Source: Echinarachnius parma
Lineage: Eukaryota > Echinodermata > Echinoidea > Clypeasteroida > Echinarachniidae
Direction: 5' to 3'
NCBI GenBank assembly: GCA_037951105.1
Contig: JBAMJV010003147.1
Span: 40,001 to 104,000, forward strand
Length of the DNA: 64,000 nucleotides
Under the pieces are notes generated by a model. The model saw only the letters and a list, made by a program, of their open reading frames with translations, was not told the DNA's origin and did not search any database. Made by a program: the position numbers and the translations under genes. Numbering within the stretch: position 1 is the stretch's first letter; the number at the start of each line of letters is the position of its first letter. Shown here one piece after another: positions 47,901 to 59,344 of the stretch.

Positions 47901-49902
47901 TTCTTCATATAAACGTAGTCCCTTTTACATTGAATGTATATAATGGAAACTCATTTTATATTAAAAATGTCCTACATGTTTGAGATTGCTCGGCAATGCG
48001 TGAAGATCTCGCAGCTCAGTACACGACTACTTTAGTACCCAACTAGGTTTATGATTAAACAAAAATCTAGACAACATCCAAATAAAAAAATATTCAAGTG
48101 CAGAATTAAATCGCAGTTGTATTGTTAAGCATTAGAAATATACAGTTTCCTGTTCAGGGTAGATTTAAAAGAAAATTATTTCTCAAAGTGGATAATCAGT
48201 TTTCAACATTGTTTATACAAATAATTTGTTCTTCCTGAAATAAGATGCAAGCCTACTATAATCAGTAAAGGAGTGACAAAGTAAGTTCATATTTGTTTTC
48301 CAACCCCGATAACAGATGTTAGCTGCATAATGAATAATTGTAAACAAAATATTACTGAGCTCGCACCTGGCCATGAACAGATAAGTGCCTCGCCGACACC
48401 GAGTGGGTCAAAGGTCATCTTACGCTTCTCTGACGTCACATACTTGGGAACGAGACCGACAACCTTGCCACCGGGAAGTTTCACCTCCTTACACCGGATC
48501 TCCCGTGCGCATTCGTTGCAGAAACAACCTTCGGCGCAGGAATAAATAGGTTATGACGTTTGTGGCGCCACCATGTGCATGTTAGTAGCATTTTGTATTC
48601 ATATTTATTTATTTAGTTATTGAATATATTTATACAGGATGAGATGGTAAGTATACATGGTCAGTATGGTCATGGTCAGTATATTGACATCGGTCTATTC
48701 ATATTTGCAATTTACAACAAAATTTAACCGGAACAATACGGGGGGGACGTCACCTAATTTATCTTTGTATAAACAGGCAAGAAGGACAACGTAAATATTA
48801 TTACCTTCCTTACGATTTCGGAATAAATCTGGAGCCCAGATTTATTCGATAACTTAAAGAAAATTAAAAAATGGTTACACTTTTTCGAAATTGTTCAAAA
48901 GAGGTATTTAAATAGTTGTTGATGATCTCTCTCTTTAAATTTCAACAAAACATCCCATGCATACTTTTGTATGAAAAATGGTTGAAACTCATGCTTTTTA
49001 TTAGAAAGCGCCCTCTCCTGTTTGAATGGCTCTTTTTGCATGAAAACAGACTTTTTACCTAGTCATTTGTAATTTTCTATACCTTTCGAGCATGGTGGAG
49101 TTATAACTATTAGTTAAAAATTTTCTAGCAGGAAATAAATACCTCGATTCATCAGTGCCAGGACGGTGATGAGCACCAAAAGATGACCCTGCGGAGAAAT
49201 GTAATGGTATATGCTATTGATTAAAAAAAAATATATATATTTGTTCAAGCACGGCGTGAAAGAACGATCTTTCTCATTTAAATCCAGAATGATTCATTAA
49301 ATAGGGCATACTCGTAAACAAAACAAATCGATACTAACTCTTAGACAAAGCAACATGTTATCAGTTAATTTATATATAAATTAACATTTAAAAAAAATTA
49401 AAACCATTAAACTAAGGTGAGCTTTAAAGGGACTTAGTAACATTGTCCAAATCCTCAAAATAAAATTGTAATTCTAGCGGTTCCTTTATACCTTGTTGTA
49501 TTCGTATTAACAATAAAATCATGGGACAGCTTTCGGTTTTTCAAATTTCCCTTTCATTACAAAGATATGTATGATTGAAGTATTTAGATAAGAAAATCTC
49601 CGGGCGAGATTTTCATCCCTGTACAAAGTGAATGCAGTGAGTTGGTGAATATCACCCAATATCACTTTGCATTTTCGCTCATTACTTGGCCATACATTGT
49701 CCATTTGACCTGAAATTTTCACACAATACCCTGAGGACATATGAGATAACAACAGTATACATTGCATCAACCATTCATCAGTTTTTGCACATCTCAACAA
49801 AGTTACTAGATCCCTTTAAGTGGACGTGACTTAACACCATACTAGCAACAGGAGAACATCATACATTATATTGAAAAAGTGGAAAAAACACGAACTCACC
49901 AT
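38969..49902 (-). CDS. Secreted EGF-repeat and C-type-lectin-like protein
   Basis: Eight exons: 49900-49902 (ATG only), 49143-49188, 48367-48528, 47751-47852, 45433-45546, 44796-44912, 39523-39846 and 38969-39141, stop TAA. The inner modules are phase 1-1 and all junctions join, giving 346 residues. A signal peptide ([17 protein letters not shown]) leads to a Cys-rich module ([15 protein letters not shown]) I do not recognise. Then come one plain EGF ([12 protein letters not shown]) and two calcium-binding EGFs ([21 protein letters not shown]), both with the Asx-hydroxylation pattern C-x-D-x4-Y-x-C. The last two exons form a C-type-lectin-like domain ([46 protein letters not shown]). The usual EPN/QPD and WND sugar-binding motifs are not evident, so carbohydrate binding is doubtful. 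Secretion is inferred. The intron before the lectin exons holds an intact LINE. Confidence 0.85.
40313..43405 (-). CDS. LINE ORF2: PHD finger, endonuclease, reverse transcriptase
   Basis: Uninterrupted 1030-codon frame. Residues about 5-55 form a PHD-type zinc finger (CTQC, CVRC, HLTC, CNKC). About 98-320 is an APE-type endonuclease ([37 protein letters not shown]). About 590-830 is the reverse transcriptase, with [50 protein letters not shown] and the catalytic YADD near residue 762. The C-terminal part has [11 protein letters not shown] and [18 protein letters not shown] domains are known in CR1-like elements, which supports that clade within the Jockey/CR1 group; only a tree would settle it. 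All catalytic motifs look whole. Confidence 0.9.
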   Translation of the reverse strand: MPPKYPCTQCTKPVKNNHNALRCVRCNKWIHLTCSDVNTDFFHSEADWLCNKCTLSEMPFYYIEQKSPNPPQPSLADNNSPRYDDCETIFRNLGSYRGLKVGHLNVCSLLKNFDEIENILVNNYFDVFTLCETRLSESIRDSEIEISGYNLTRLDRNRSGGGIIIYVRDSVKYSVVTEVVNDIELLCVQVNFLRQKPLYVVVWYRPPDSPMNSFDEFENALQYLDSKSFDYIVIGDLNCDITKSVASTQTKTLLSIVNDYGLKQFVLKHTRITQVSATTIDVLYSSNHDNVQFCDVAPITLSDHYMIVASVGRVKTPPSKHKYVNSRNFKQMNLTEFCNELRNESWDSVILETNINKAYEKLVSKIVNKLDKFAPMKRRRVKQKSAPWMNADIKTLMFDRDRSKKKALTTKLSEDWETYKQNRNRVTSLIRKCKRKYVTENILKNKGNPSEIWKLIDTLLGKKKSNALQCIKQEGKEIRDYKEISNVMNDSFVDVPKRLNEKAFDKNCNPVENIACPPCVFSFVQVTESQIVKFFDSIPRNKATGLDNLPTSILKDSLHNYIKPLCHVLNLSLAQGKIPDAWKLARVSPIYKGGDLTDPLNYRPISVLPVLSKVLEKLVFNQLYKYFNDNNLLTDAQFGFRPNFSTCLALLTITENIRKDLDEGRAAGIVTLDLKKAFDLIPHSVIIQKLQKYGVDSDSLTWFKDYLTLRKQVTVINGNLSEPRQVTCGVPQGSIIGPLLFIITINDIAQVVRHCKVSLYADDTCLYFASAGPRELEKCLNEDLSAISNWLKCNGLLLNEKKCEFMIVSPMRKKHLFNIQVRINSLLIKQTDSCKYLGVILNNTLSWNNQVENVKSKLASALYCFKRIRPFISQETALFLYKGLIQPHLDYCSIIWRNAGKTLLRQTSVMQKRALRSVLLVDNRFSSQEVYRLTNVKPADLRWKKHAAVLIFKLIHEMLPRFLCDQIIFKEDSHNLRNSRRIVKLCKPKTNYMKNGCLYSSAQLFNSLPEHVRLLDNLIAFENEIDNIFA
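43449..44333 (-). CDS. LINE ORF1: coiled coil and RNA-binding-like protein
   Basis: I choose the ATG at 44331-44333 ([19 protein letters not shown]), giving 294 residues, because upstream codons in the open frame look like 5' UTR. After a basic, disordered Ser/Pro-rich N-terminus there is a heptad region ([19 protein letters not shown]) and then [12 protein letters not shown] ... [20 protein letters not shown], the pattern of LINE ORF1 RRM-like domains. ORF2 shares the MPPK start. Such proteins coat LINE RNA. Confidence 0.85.
   Translation of the reverse strand: MPPKGSKRETKKKAEQEAECSSNQPTSNGQAARAPTASVDDPSDTAVEIPAGQPSVSSPPGQPESEEEFNSKLHSRIVKALCDPEVIKIVTKAVSEAIMDTVTQRVYSSLDHDFQTKLKLIHDLEKSVSNLERKLAKVETDVKDQELYSRRNCLRINGLAESANEDTDTVVINLAKDKLGIQLSPGDIDRSHRLPVRTNAGNDDDQPRLPKPLLVKFTRYSMRDRVYRARSKLQESAHHIFINEHLSRDRQMLFFKVRNHHSIKKAWTNDFKITALTKDNRKVKITTENDLDRL
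45635..46021. mobile_element. MITE with GAAGACCTCGTTTCC ends
   Basis: The left end GAAGACCTCGTTTCCAAAAG pairs with the right end over about 30 bp. AAAT stands outside both ends, a possible 4-bp duplication. About 387 bp, AT-rich, in an intron of the EGF-lectin gene. Confidence 0.65.
46674..47467. mobile_element. TTAA-flanked element with CCCTAA ends (piggyBac-like MITE)
   Basis: TTAACCCTAAAGGGCCGGGC at the left and the complement of TTAACCCTAATAAGGCCGGG at the right. TTAA plus CCC ends fit piggyBac-type elements. Each end is followed by a G or C run around GGCATTATGGCC. The inside is non-coding. It lies in an EGF-lectin intron. Confidence 0.7.
49424..49819 (+). mobile_element. TTAA MITE family 1 copy near EGF-lectin gene start
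   Basis: TTAAAGGGACTTAGTAAC to GTTACTAGATCCCTTTAA, about 396 bp, in the first intron of the minus-strand EGF-lectin gene, between the ATG exon and the signal peptide exon. Confidence 0.87.
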
Positions 49903-50301
49903 AGTGGATGAAACTCAGTGAATGATAAACTCATGCATGCCTGCCTATCTTCTCTCTGGGTGAAAAGAACACTTAAGTTTTTACTTAGCAATGCTTAGAA
50001 GCACACCATCCATGAAAACACGAAATACTCCAAATATAAACCTGTCAATCACCTAGACTAAAGTCTTACTCAATATTAAGACAAGACGATTCATGGAAAG
50101 CATTGTTCATCCAAATTAAAACAATCAACAATAAAAGTATTAGTACGGGAAGAAGTGGAGCCCTCGCCATATCAAATTTGAATTTGTCACTGTTATACTC
50201 TTTTCAATGGTAACCTTAGTCCCCAATATAGGCCTCTGACACATTAATAGTGGCGGTTTCGAGGTCAAGTTAAATCGTGTATGTTGTATGTGTGTTCGCG
50301 T

Positions 50302-50462
<161 letters not shown>

Positions 50463-50912
50463 GGGGCATGCATGCCTTTCTTCTCTCTAGGTGAAAAGAA
50501 TACTAAGTTTTAACTAAGAAGCACATTTTCTTTGATCAGCTCTACTGAATAGGACGTCATTTTATCATGTCAAGTTTATATTGCTATTTCACTCATTTGA
50601 CACAAACTCGATATTATAATTAGCTGTTAACATGACAACGGCACACCATCCATTAAAAGACTGAATCGTCCAAATGTCAACTTGTCAATCACTTAGAATG
50701 AAGTCTTACTCAATAACTTACTGCTAATAATTCTTTCCATGATTAGTCTTGTTTCAAAAGCAAGACGTTTCAAGGAAAGAATCATAATGAAAATTATCTA
50801 CAATAAAAGTATGAAGGGAAAGAATGGAGCCTTTACTAGGTTTAATAACTGCAATGCTCGTCACATTGTTAATCGTAACCTTGGTCCCTTTATAGGTTAG
50901 GCCTATGCCACA

Positions 50913-51343
50913 TTAAAGGGTATCACCACCCAAAAATAATATTCTTATAAATGAAAGGTAACATCTTTAGTAGTCCATTCCATCAACAAGTTCAGAAAAA
51001 TATGTTTCCAGAAACACAATATATAATTGGAAATCGCATCACCATACTACAACATGTGTATAATTTATGGGTCTGCATGTACGAAGACTCCTTTGTCCAG
51101 AGCGAACGAATCGTCCGGGATTCTATTGTCTCCAAACGTACGCGTGACTATAATTGGCGCACTCGCAAATGTTTGGCGAGTACGGAACCAGGAAATAATA
51201 GTGGTTCCGTAAGTGATGGTAATGAAGTGCATTGTTTATGAATTACACAACCCTTTGCAAAATGTTGGGTATCTATTTGATATCACAAAAGGGTACCAAA
51301 ACTTATAAATATGTGTTGTTCTTTGCCTGGTGGTCCCCTTTAA
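50913..51343. mobile_element. TTAA MITE family 2, second copy
   Basis: The ends are TTAAAGGGTATCACCACC and GGTGGTCCCCTTTAA, as in 9050-9489. Inner blocks such as AATCGCATCACCAT, CGGGATTCTATTG and AATGTTGGGTATCTATTTG match, with different insertions and deletions. Confidence 0.8.
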
Positions 51344-51599
51344 ATATCATCGAGCGTGGGGATGCTACATCGCGGGGGTCGTCATTTTGAATAAAATAAC
51401 AGGCTTGGTCGCGTGCACTGTATTATAACGCTGAGTTACGCACCGCGCGCAAGACGTTCGCAAGATGGCACGGCGCACCTGATTTACGAATCCGAACTAC
51501 CTTTAATAATGGCGTGTCTTCCAAGGTGCAGCTACGTGTCATTGTTTTTATATTGGCGTTTTCGAGGTCAACTTAGATAGTGTGTGTGTTTTGGGTGTT

Positions 51600-51653
<54 letters not shown>

Positions 51654-52620
51654 GGTTACTTCTCCATTATTTTCGTCAGTGGCTATTAAACTCAACCGAG
51701 CTTAGAAATATTTTCCAAGTAAAGAAAATACAGATTTTTGCGTGCCAAATGAAACTGCATGATCCACCTGACCCAGTTCGTTATTATCGTTCAAGTTAAG
51801 TGCCTATGATACATTATTTATTCAACTAGAGGCAATTGCGTCCTTTCATGAAGAAACTTATCAAGATATGTATTCAATGAGTATTGTCATATTTTAAAAT
51901 ATTATTTGGCACTCAGAGTGCCAAATATATTTGCAATTTATTTTGTTCAAAGTCGTTCGAGCGACTTTTAAGTCGTTCCCTCATCTTTTAATATACGTTG
52001 CGTGTGGTCTAAATTGAACAATTAACAGAGACCATAGGCATAGCTAATAGTCTTTTGCACTACAGCTTAATAATTCGGTATTTTACTAGATCGTGCGTAT
52101 TGGACTTCCAAGCATTTTATTTATGTAAACAGATCCATGTAACCATAGTAACTCAAGTTAACTCACCAATCGTCTTCACCGTGCGCCTTTGTGGTCATTA
52201 TCAACTCTCGTCATTTGTTCTATTGTACTACATTATAATAAAGACCCACCACACGTTACACGCAGCATAATAGAAATGTCATTATGACATAAAATTAATA
52301 TACGATTTTAGTGTTCATAGTAATTACCTTTCAGATATCAGTAGGCTGTTTTATTCCTCTTTTTCTTTTGTTACACAGATTGTCATCTATCACAAGTCTA
52401 ATTTTGAGAAGTGACATGGATCGTGTTGTTCTTTTTTGTTGTTCTCCGTATATAGGCACTGATTTCATCCCATGTTCAAATAAAACATATAATGGCATAT
52501 CATTGGGTAATTTGGGTATTTTGCTTGTCATCCCATCAGGAGAGATTATGCAATATTGCGTGAACGTCACCCAAATCATTAAAACGGTCAATCAATATAA
52601 AACTTAACGATCACTCAATC
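51344..52620. other. Intergenic, nothing recognised
   Basis: Holds the GT plus G tract at 51600-51655 and a TTTGGCACTC/GAGTGCCAAA hairpin at 51905-51930. Open frames (for example 52311-52607) overlap on both strands and have no recognisable family. Confidence 0.45.
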
Positions 52621-52624
52621 ATTA

Positions 52625-52960
52625 AACAACTCACTCACTTGCTCACTCACTCGATCACTCACTTACTCACTCACTCACTCACTCACTCACTCAATTAATC
52701 AATACATCAATGAATGAATGAATGAATGAATGAATGAATGAATGAATGAATGAATGAATGAATGAATGAATGAATGAATGAATGAATGAATGAATGAATG
52801 AATGATTGAATGCATGAATGAATGAATACATGAATGAATGAATCAATCAATCATCAATGAATGAATGAATGAATGAATGAATGAATGAATAAATAAATGA
52901 ATCAATCAATCATCCAATCAATTAATCAATCACTCAATCAATGAATTGATCAATCAATAT
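52625..52960. repeat. CTCA and GAAT tetranucleotide microsatellites
   Basis: CACT/CTCA repeats (52625-52692) pass into a long (GAAT)n tract (about 52710-52890) and then AATC-rich repeats. Pure enough to be length-variable. Confidence 0.95.
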
Positions 52961-53123
52961 ACATGATTCAAATGGTTAAAGGTAGATAACGCAACTAACT
53001 AGTGCAATAAAACAATTATGAGAAAGTTTTGCGGGGAGAGTAGGACAGATTTATTATCAGTAGTTCGCAACACGATACAACTTTAACAGACATTCACAAA
53101 ATGTGGAATGGAGTGAAAAAAAA

Positions 53124-53639
53124 TTAAAGGGATAATAGTAGTACAGTTCTGGTCATAATGGATGTTAGAATTTAAAAATTGTAAGTCCTCATTCAACACG
53201 TATAGTTATAATAAACAATGATGCTTGAATGATAACAAAACATATACAAGCCTAAGTTATAATACAGGGCTGTTTAAAATTAATTTTAAAAATGTCAATA
53301 CAAGAGAGCGCCCTCCAGACACGTCAAACAATGTGATGTTTGTTTAAATATTATCCAATAGAGATCATCAACAAAATGTATACATTTTTTTTCTCCTTTT
53401 TTTTTAGTGTGTAGGATTTATAAAAAATGCTCTTAAATTATTGGCTAAATGTTGGGCTCACATTTTTCAGATCTATTTATTGATTATTTATCTGTTTCTA
53501 AACCAATTCTGAGTAAAAAGGGTACTCTTTCTTTAACATTTTGTGTTTTCCAAATAATACACTTTGTTTGTCATCCATTACTATACCTCACAAACAATTT
53601 CTTAAAGCCTCCTCAAAACCAAAACTGTACAACCCTTAA
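53124..53639. mobile_element. TTAA MITE family 3, second copy
   Basis: TTAAAGGGATAATAGTAGTA at the left and CAAAACTGTACAACCCTTAA at the right. Shares AGAGAGCGCCCTCC- and GAGATCATCAACA-type blocks with the copy at 20739-21270, in a diverged state. Confidence 0.65.
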
Positions 53640-53863
53640 AAAATCCCGTAAAGGGAAACATGTATGCATTGCCTATAGAATAAAATGCATGACTGAATGC
53701 AACATAATTATATATGCAATAATTAATAACATAATCTAATACAATGCCACATTTATCGAATTTGTATCAATGTTAGTTTTTACTAAAATCAACATGTCCA
53801 TATATTAAAGCCAAATAACAGTATTTGGAAAGTTTCCGAAAGCATATATATTGGCCAAACTTA

Positions 53864-55739
53864 CACTGTGAAAAAAAGTAGTAAATTTACGTTGGGTATT
53901 TTTTTGTTGGGTAATAAATACGTTGGTTACTGTTTTGTTGGGCAATATTTGACCAATACTTAAGCAAAGTTGTACTCTGTCGCTGCCTAAATACAGATGT
54001 CCAATTGTTAGGCAATTAATTGCCCTGGTGAGTGGTAAACTACATACGATCGTGCCAATGTGAAAAAAAAGTAAATTTACGTTGGTAATTTTTTAGTTGG
54101 GTAATATATACGTTGGTAATTTTTTAGTTGGGTAATATATACGTTGGTATTTGTTTTGTTGGGCATTATTTGACCAATACTTAAGCAATTTTTTACTCTG
54201 CCGTTGCCCAAATACAGATGTCCAATTGTTGGGCAAGTAATTGCCCTGCTGAGTGGTAAAGTATTTGTGTTGTTGGGCATTATTTGACCAATACTTAAGC
54301 AAATTTTACTCTGCCGTTGCCCAAATACAGATGTCCAATTGTTGGGCAAGTAATTGCCCTGCTAAGTGGTAAACTGTATACGTGCGTGCCACTGTGAAAA
54401 ATAGAGTAAATTTACGTTGGTAATATTTTGTTGGGTAATATATACGTTGGTATTGTTTTGTTGGGCATTATTTGACCAATACTTAGCAAATTTTTACTCT
54501 GCCGTTGCCTCAAATACAGATGTCCAATTGTTTGGGCAGTAATTGCCCTGCTAAGTGGTAAACTGTATACGGCGTGCCACTGTGAAAAATAGAGTAAATT
54601 TACGTTGTAATTTTTTGTTGGGTAATATATACGTTGGTATTTGTTTTTGTTGGGCATTATTCGACCAATACTTAAGCAAAATTTTTACTCTGCCGTTGCC
54701 CAAATACAGATGTCCAATTGTTGTGGCAAGTAATTGCCCTGCTAAGTGTAAACTGTGATACGTGCGTGCCACCTCGTGAAATATAGAGTAAATTTACGTT
54801 GGTAAGTGTTTTTGTTGGGTAATATATACGTTGGTAATTGTTTTGTTGGGAATTATTTGACCAATAGCTTAAGCAATTTTGACTCTGCCGTTGCCAAATG
54901 CAGATGTCCAATTGTTGGGCAAGTAATTGCCCTGCCGAGTGGTAAACTGTATACGTGCGTGTCCATTGTGGAAACAAAAGAGTAAATTTACGGTGGTAAA
55001 GGTTTTTGTTAAGTAATATAGATACGTTGGTAACTGTTTTGTTGTTTGGGCATTATTGACCAATACTTCAGCAAATTTTTACTCTGCTGCTGCCAAAAAA
55101 ACAGATGTCCAATTGTTGTGGCAAGTAATTGCCCTACTGAGTGGAGAATCTGTAAACTGTGATTTTTAAAAAAAATCACAAAATATGAAGAAATATTAAT
55201 TTTCAAGTAAAATTGATTGCAGAGAGGTATCATAATAACTCAACAACTTAGTAAAATTATGTCATTTTCTGGATAATTATTATAGGTCTTGCCCAAGTAC
55301 TGTGTAAATTACTTTGTTAAAAAGTTGGGCACATTAATGTCCCAAAAACTTAGTTTCAAAAATATTACCCAACAGTTGGGCACATTAATGTCCCAACAAC
55401 GTTGTTAAAATATTGCCCAGTAGTTGTTTGAGGTTGACTTCACTTCCAACGTTGGGTAAAATATTGGGTAAATATACGTAAGTTACCCAACAGTTGGGCA
55501 CATTAATGTCCCAACAACGTTGGTTTAAAATATTGCCAGTAGTTGTTGATGGTTGCCTATGCTTCCAACTTTGTTGTAAAATATTGGGTAAATATACGTT
55601 ACTTACCCTAACAGTTGGGCACATTAATGTGCCCAACAACGTTGGTTAAAATATTGCCCAGTAGTTGTTGAGGTTGACTATATACTTCCAACGTTGGGTA
55701 AGAATATTGGGTAAATATTTACCCTTTTTTTTCACAGTG
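53864..55739. mobile_element. 1.9-kb TIR element built of two minisatellites
   Basis: CACTGTGAAAAAAAGT and TTTTTTTTCACAGTG are inverted ends, flanked by TA on both sides (53862-53863 and 55740-55741). The left two thirds are about seven units of 130-190 bp with AAATTTACGTTGG, TTGTTGGGCATTATTTGACC, CAGATGTCCAATTGTTGGGC and GTAATTGCCCTGCTGAGTGG. The right third is three to four units of about 115-120 bp with ACAGTTGGGCACATTAATG and CCAACGTTGGGTAA. The two arrays share short GTTGGGTAAT-like motifs in inverse sense. No coding capacity. Confidence 0.8.
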
Positions 55740-55741
55740 TA

Positions 55742-57076
55742 TGTATCAATATTGTTGAAATAAAATGGGCTTGCGTCGCCTCGGCTCCGCTGGGCTGGGC
55801 ATTTAATTCGACAAGCAGCCGCATAGCCTTGCACAAGTGCGCTTTCATGTAGCTTTGCACGCAGCGTATTAATGCAGTTGAATTGAATCTCGGTAAAATA
55901 CCTTTTATTCCGAACTATTTTATTTGCTAAATTGTCGATTTCAAAGCAGTTTTTCCAATCTACATAAATAGATGAAGGTATGAAGCATTCACGTGGTAGG
56001 TGATGAAAGCATATATGTCATAGTCTGTGTGTGGGGCGTTTTCCCAATACTGTTATTTGATTTAAGGTATACTAGTATAGTGACATTATAAATAGTACAT
56101 AAACTGTGTTACACGTAACACCATGTAGCATGAGTAATAATGAAACAATTATTTTTTAAACAGATTTACATAAATCATAATAAAACATAAATCCTCCAAA
56201 ATTTGAATATTGCATCATTTCTATCGCAAATGTAATATTGAATCATTAAAACGGAAATTAGTAATCAGAATGCCTTCATATATAAACATTACGATCCTCA
56301 TCGTCGTCGTCGTCGTGACGTGTTCTTTCTGGCGCCATTGTATTACATGGAAATTATACACATCTACATGATTATAAATTACGTACGACATCCGTTCCAA
56401 CACCAAAAAGGAGGAGCGCAAAAACAAACTGGCCAATTATGAAATATTGATTACATCTTCGTTTATACAATACATCTCTAATTTGTTCTACATTAAAGCC
56501 CCCTAATAAAGATTGGGTACCAAACCAGTGACGTTACGAATTTACGAGCTGTCAAATGTATTCATATTTACACACAAAAAAACAACAGATTAACAAGTAA
56601 CTGATAATAGTGATTAAAACAGCACTGAAAATGAGAACAAAATAATGTCGAAGAGATACTTTAAACATGATTTATGAATAATTTGAAAGTAAATATTCAT
56701 TGATTCAATTTCAGATTCAGCTGATAAAACAGAATTTCCTTACCAAGATATTCCAATCAATCGTTTCAAACATTTGATAACAAAATACAATTCAACAGGT
56801 TGAATGTACAAGTCAGCCAATTATCACACTAAAACATCTAGCCCACAACCAGGTGAAATTTTGGAACAATTATCATAACACGCAATGTATGCGCATAATG
56901 TATAATCGATATCGCTTCTTTATAATTTTGGAGATCAGTTGAAATTCCTATGTTCCATTGCCCACTATCATAAAAAAAAATACATTGCTGTCTTTTGACA
57001 CGTAGCATTCCAATAAGTCAAACAACGTAAACAAATAATTAGTATGTCATCCAAAGGAATCGTCCACAATACTCCA
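55742..57076. other. Intergenic, nothing recognised
   Basis: AT-rich DNA with no supported exon and no clear inverted repeat. A GTC/CGT run lies at 56300-56320. Confidence 0.45.
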
Positions 57077-57421
57077 TTAAAGGGATCTAGTAACTTGTGA
57101 CAGTGTGCAAAATCTCTTATGTCCACAGGGTATTGTGTGAAACATTTATGGTCAAATGGACATTGCATGAGCCAAGTAAGAGCGAAAATACAAACTGATA
57201 TTCACTAACTCACTGCACTCACTTTGTACACGATAAGAACAACTCCGGGGGAGTTTTTCTTATCTGAATACTTCGATCGTACATATCTTTGTAACGAAAG
57301 GAAATTTGAAAGCCGAAACCTGTCCCATGATTTATTGTAATATGAATACAACAAGGTATGAGGGAACGCTAGAATTAAAATTTATTTTGAGGATTTGGAC
57401 AATGTTACTAAGTCCCGTTAA
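57077..57421 (-). mobile_element. TTAA MITE family 1, reverse copy
   Basis: Begins TTAAAGGGATCTAGTAAC and ends GTTACTAAGTCCCGTTAA, the reverse of the other copies, with internal deletions (about 345 bp). It keeps the TGTCCACAGGGTATTGTGTG block. Confidence 0.8.
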
Positions 57422-58804
57422 GCGACTGCGTAGCAGAATTGGGCTGTTCGACCGAGGGGCCAATAGAAACCTACTCAGACCTTGGCGGGGTCTTTCAAAT
57501 GGATACATGAAAAGTTCTGAACCTATTAATTCTCCTTCCTTATAGTGACCACACTCAACTTGCTGATTATCATCACTTGATTTGGTTGTGATGTGAAGGA
57601 ATGTGTGATGTACTCGTGAACTGGGTTAACACCTAGTCTTTCGAGAAGTAGACTACTAGGTTCTTTTTCCAGGGTAAGATTTTCTTTGAATGTCCTAACA
57701 AAATAATCGTGTATACATACATGGCAACATAAATAGCTAATAGGTGTGCATTAATAATGAGTCTATTCGCAATAGACATCGTCTGTTATCACTCAACTAA
57801 CGTCATCAAAACAGTGTTTTTTTCAAGTCCGGAATTTGTTTTCCATACTGAGAAAATCATAACCTAACTAAACAAGTCAATAAGCTTGCGAAAACATATT
57901 TCAAATGGTTAACTTCTCTAAATCCTGTGTTTATTTTGTTTTTATTTATTTATTTTATTTCATTGAGACCATTCGGGATACCAATAATTCACGCGCCCTC
58001 GCCTGCATGACTCAGATCACGATATGCTTCTGGGCACTAGCTTTTGGCAGTGATCAAGACTTGCTGTCGTCCGTTACGGCATGGATTGTTTTATTCTCTT
58101 TAATTGTTATTTTGTTTCACATCAAGTCATAGCGGCGAACGCTGCTCCCTCGAAGGCATCAAAAACAAAGTCGAACATACCCCTTGTTTCTTCTCTAGCC
58201 GCATCTCATGTACACCCCGGCGCGGCTGTTGCCATCCCTCAAGCCGCTTATTGTGACGTTTCACAATCTGACAAAAACTCTGCGATATGCACTAGGTCAC
58301 CATTGGACACTTATGGTCAAACACCGGTGGCGTTCACTCTAGTCTTTATGCTTGTAGGGTGGGGGGTACTTCCAGAGCACAGTCTGACCAGTTTGCTCCG
58401 TTGGTTGTCGGCCGTTAGGAGGAGGATCCTCCATAGATACCATTCTATTCGAAAAAGTAGAGAAGGAGATATAACCTGAGAACTATACTGGAATTAATTC
58501 CAAACAATGTTAAATAGGGTTACCGGATGATGTCATTGCGATATCGTTAGGAGGTGGGGAAAAAACGTGTTCGAGTAGCCTGCGGGAGACATTTTCTACC
58601 ATTGCGCTGTTAAAGCGCTGGCGGTTCCAACGGTGTTCAAATAGAATTTTAGACATCAAAATGCCGTATTATAATTAATAATTGCATTGAAATCAACGTT
58701 AGATACCAATCCATTTTCTACAACATGTATTAAATACGAATCATGAGGTTTATGTTTTTGTGTATTTAAAGGATCGATGAATGTTATTACTTTACATTAC
58801 TCAC
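57422..58804. other. Intergenic, unidentified open frame only
   Basis: A plus-strand frame of 132 codons (58081-58479) overlaps a 75-codon frame (57905-58132). Neither shows a family, signal or splice pattern I recognise. The last exon of a lectin gene would be expected here for the EGF gene to the right, but no WNP or NCAAE-like block was found on the minus strand. Confidence 0.4.
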
Positions 58805-59118
58805 TCAACTCCTTGACGATCGTCGTCGCCCAGCTGGCGTCCGGCTCAGCATACCCATTCATTCTCTCTTAGGCCTCATTACTGGCAGTTTATCCAGGCA
58901 TAATAAGGAAAGGAACTTCTCAATCCCACTGCAGGGATTTCAGGTCGTATTGATTTCATCAAGATGATCTTCGGTGAAAAGAAGCGATTGGCTAGTGCTT
59001 CTATTGTAGACTATCCCCGAGTCGTCAGCTGGGGAGAGACTGGTGCAGTAAGCTTTCTCCGCGTTCCATGACAATGATGCCTTTGTAGTGATAACACTTG
59101 TTCGGGTGCACCGCCATT
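58805..59118 (-). pseudogene. Decayed C-type-lectin exon, paralogue of 39523-39846
   Basis: It aligns along its length with the first lectin exon of the gene at 39-50 kb: EWRC, CYHYKG (shifted frame), SLSWNAEKAYCTSLSP, SLLFTEDHLDEIN and the YAWINC region, and the donor-like TTGAGTGAGT at the left edge. It is 314 bases against 324, has frameshifts and stops, and the acceptor reads TGTG where the paralogue has CTAG. It therefore seems unable to splice or code as a lectin domain. Its position just downstream of intact EGF exons shows a tandem gene copy that lost its lectin end. Confidence 0.7.
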
Positions 59119-59344
59119 CACAGAATTGAGATAACCTGAATGATGCACAAACACCAAATAATGAATATGATAAGAGATTTATCAATTGTGGCAGTTTTAA
59201 CTGACTTTTTGTGATGTTCTTTTTGTGATAACTGCCTATTAAAATGTGTTTCTGCTCATTTATTTATGAAAACTATCTATACTAGCATTTAGATAATTAT
59301 AATTCATATTTGTATGGGTTTATTATCAGTATTACTACACCATA

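Noticed and set aside
53880-55730. CRISPR-like or coding tandem array
   Set aside because: Units repeat in full, frames are broken by frequent indels, and TIRs bound the array.
57905-58479. Two overlapping plus-strand frames of 75 and 132 codons
   Set aside because: One begins with hydrophobic residues like a signal, but frames overlap without logic and no family is seen; reported only as unidentified.
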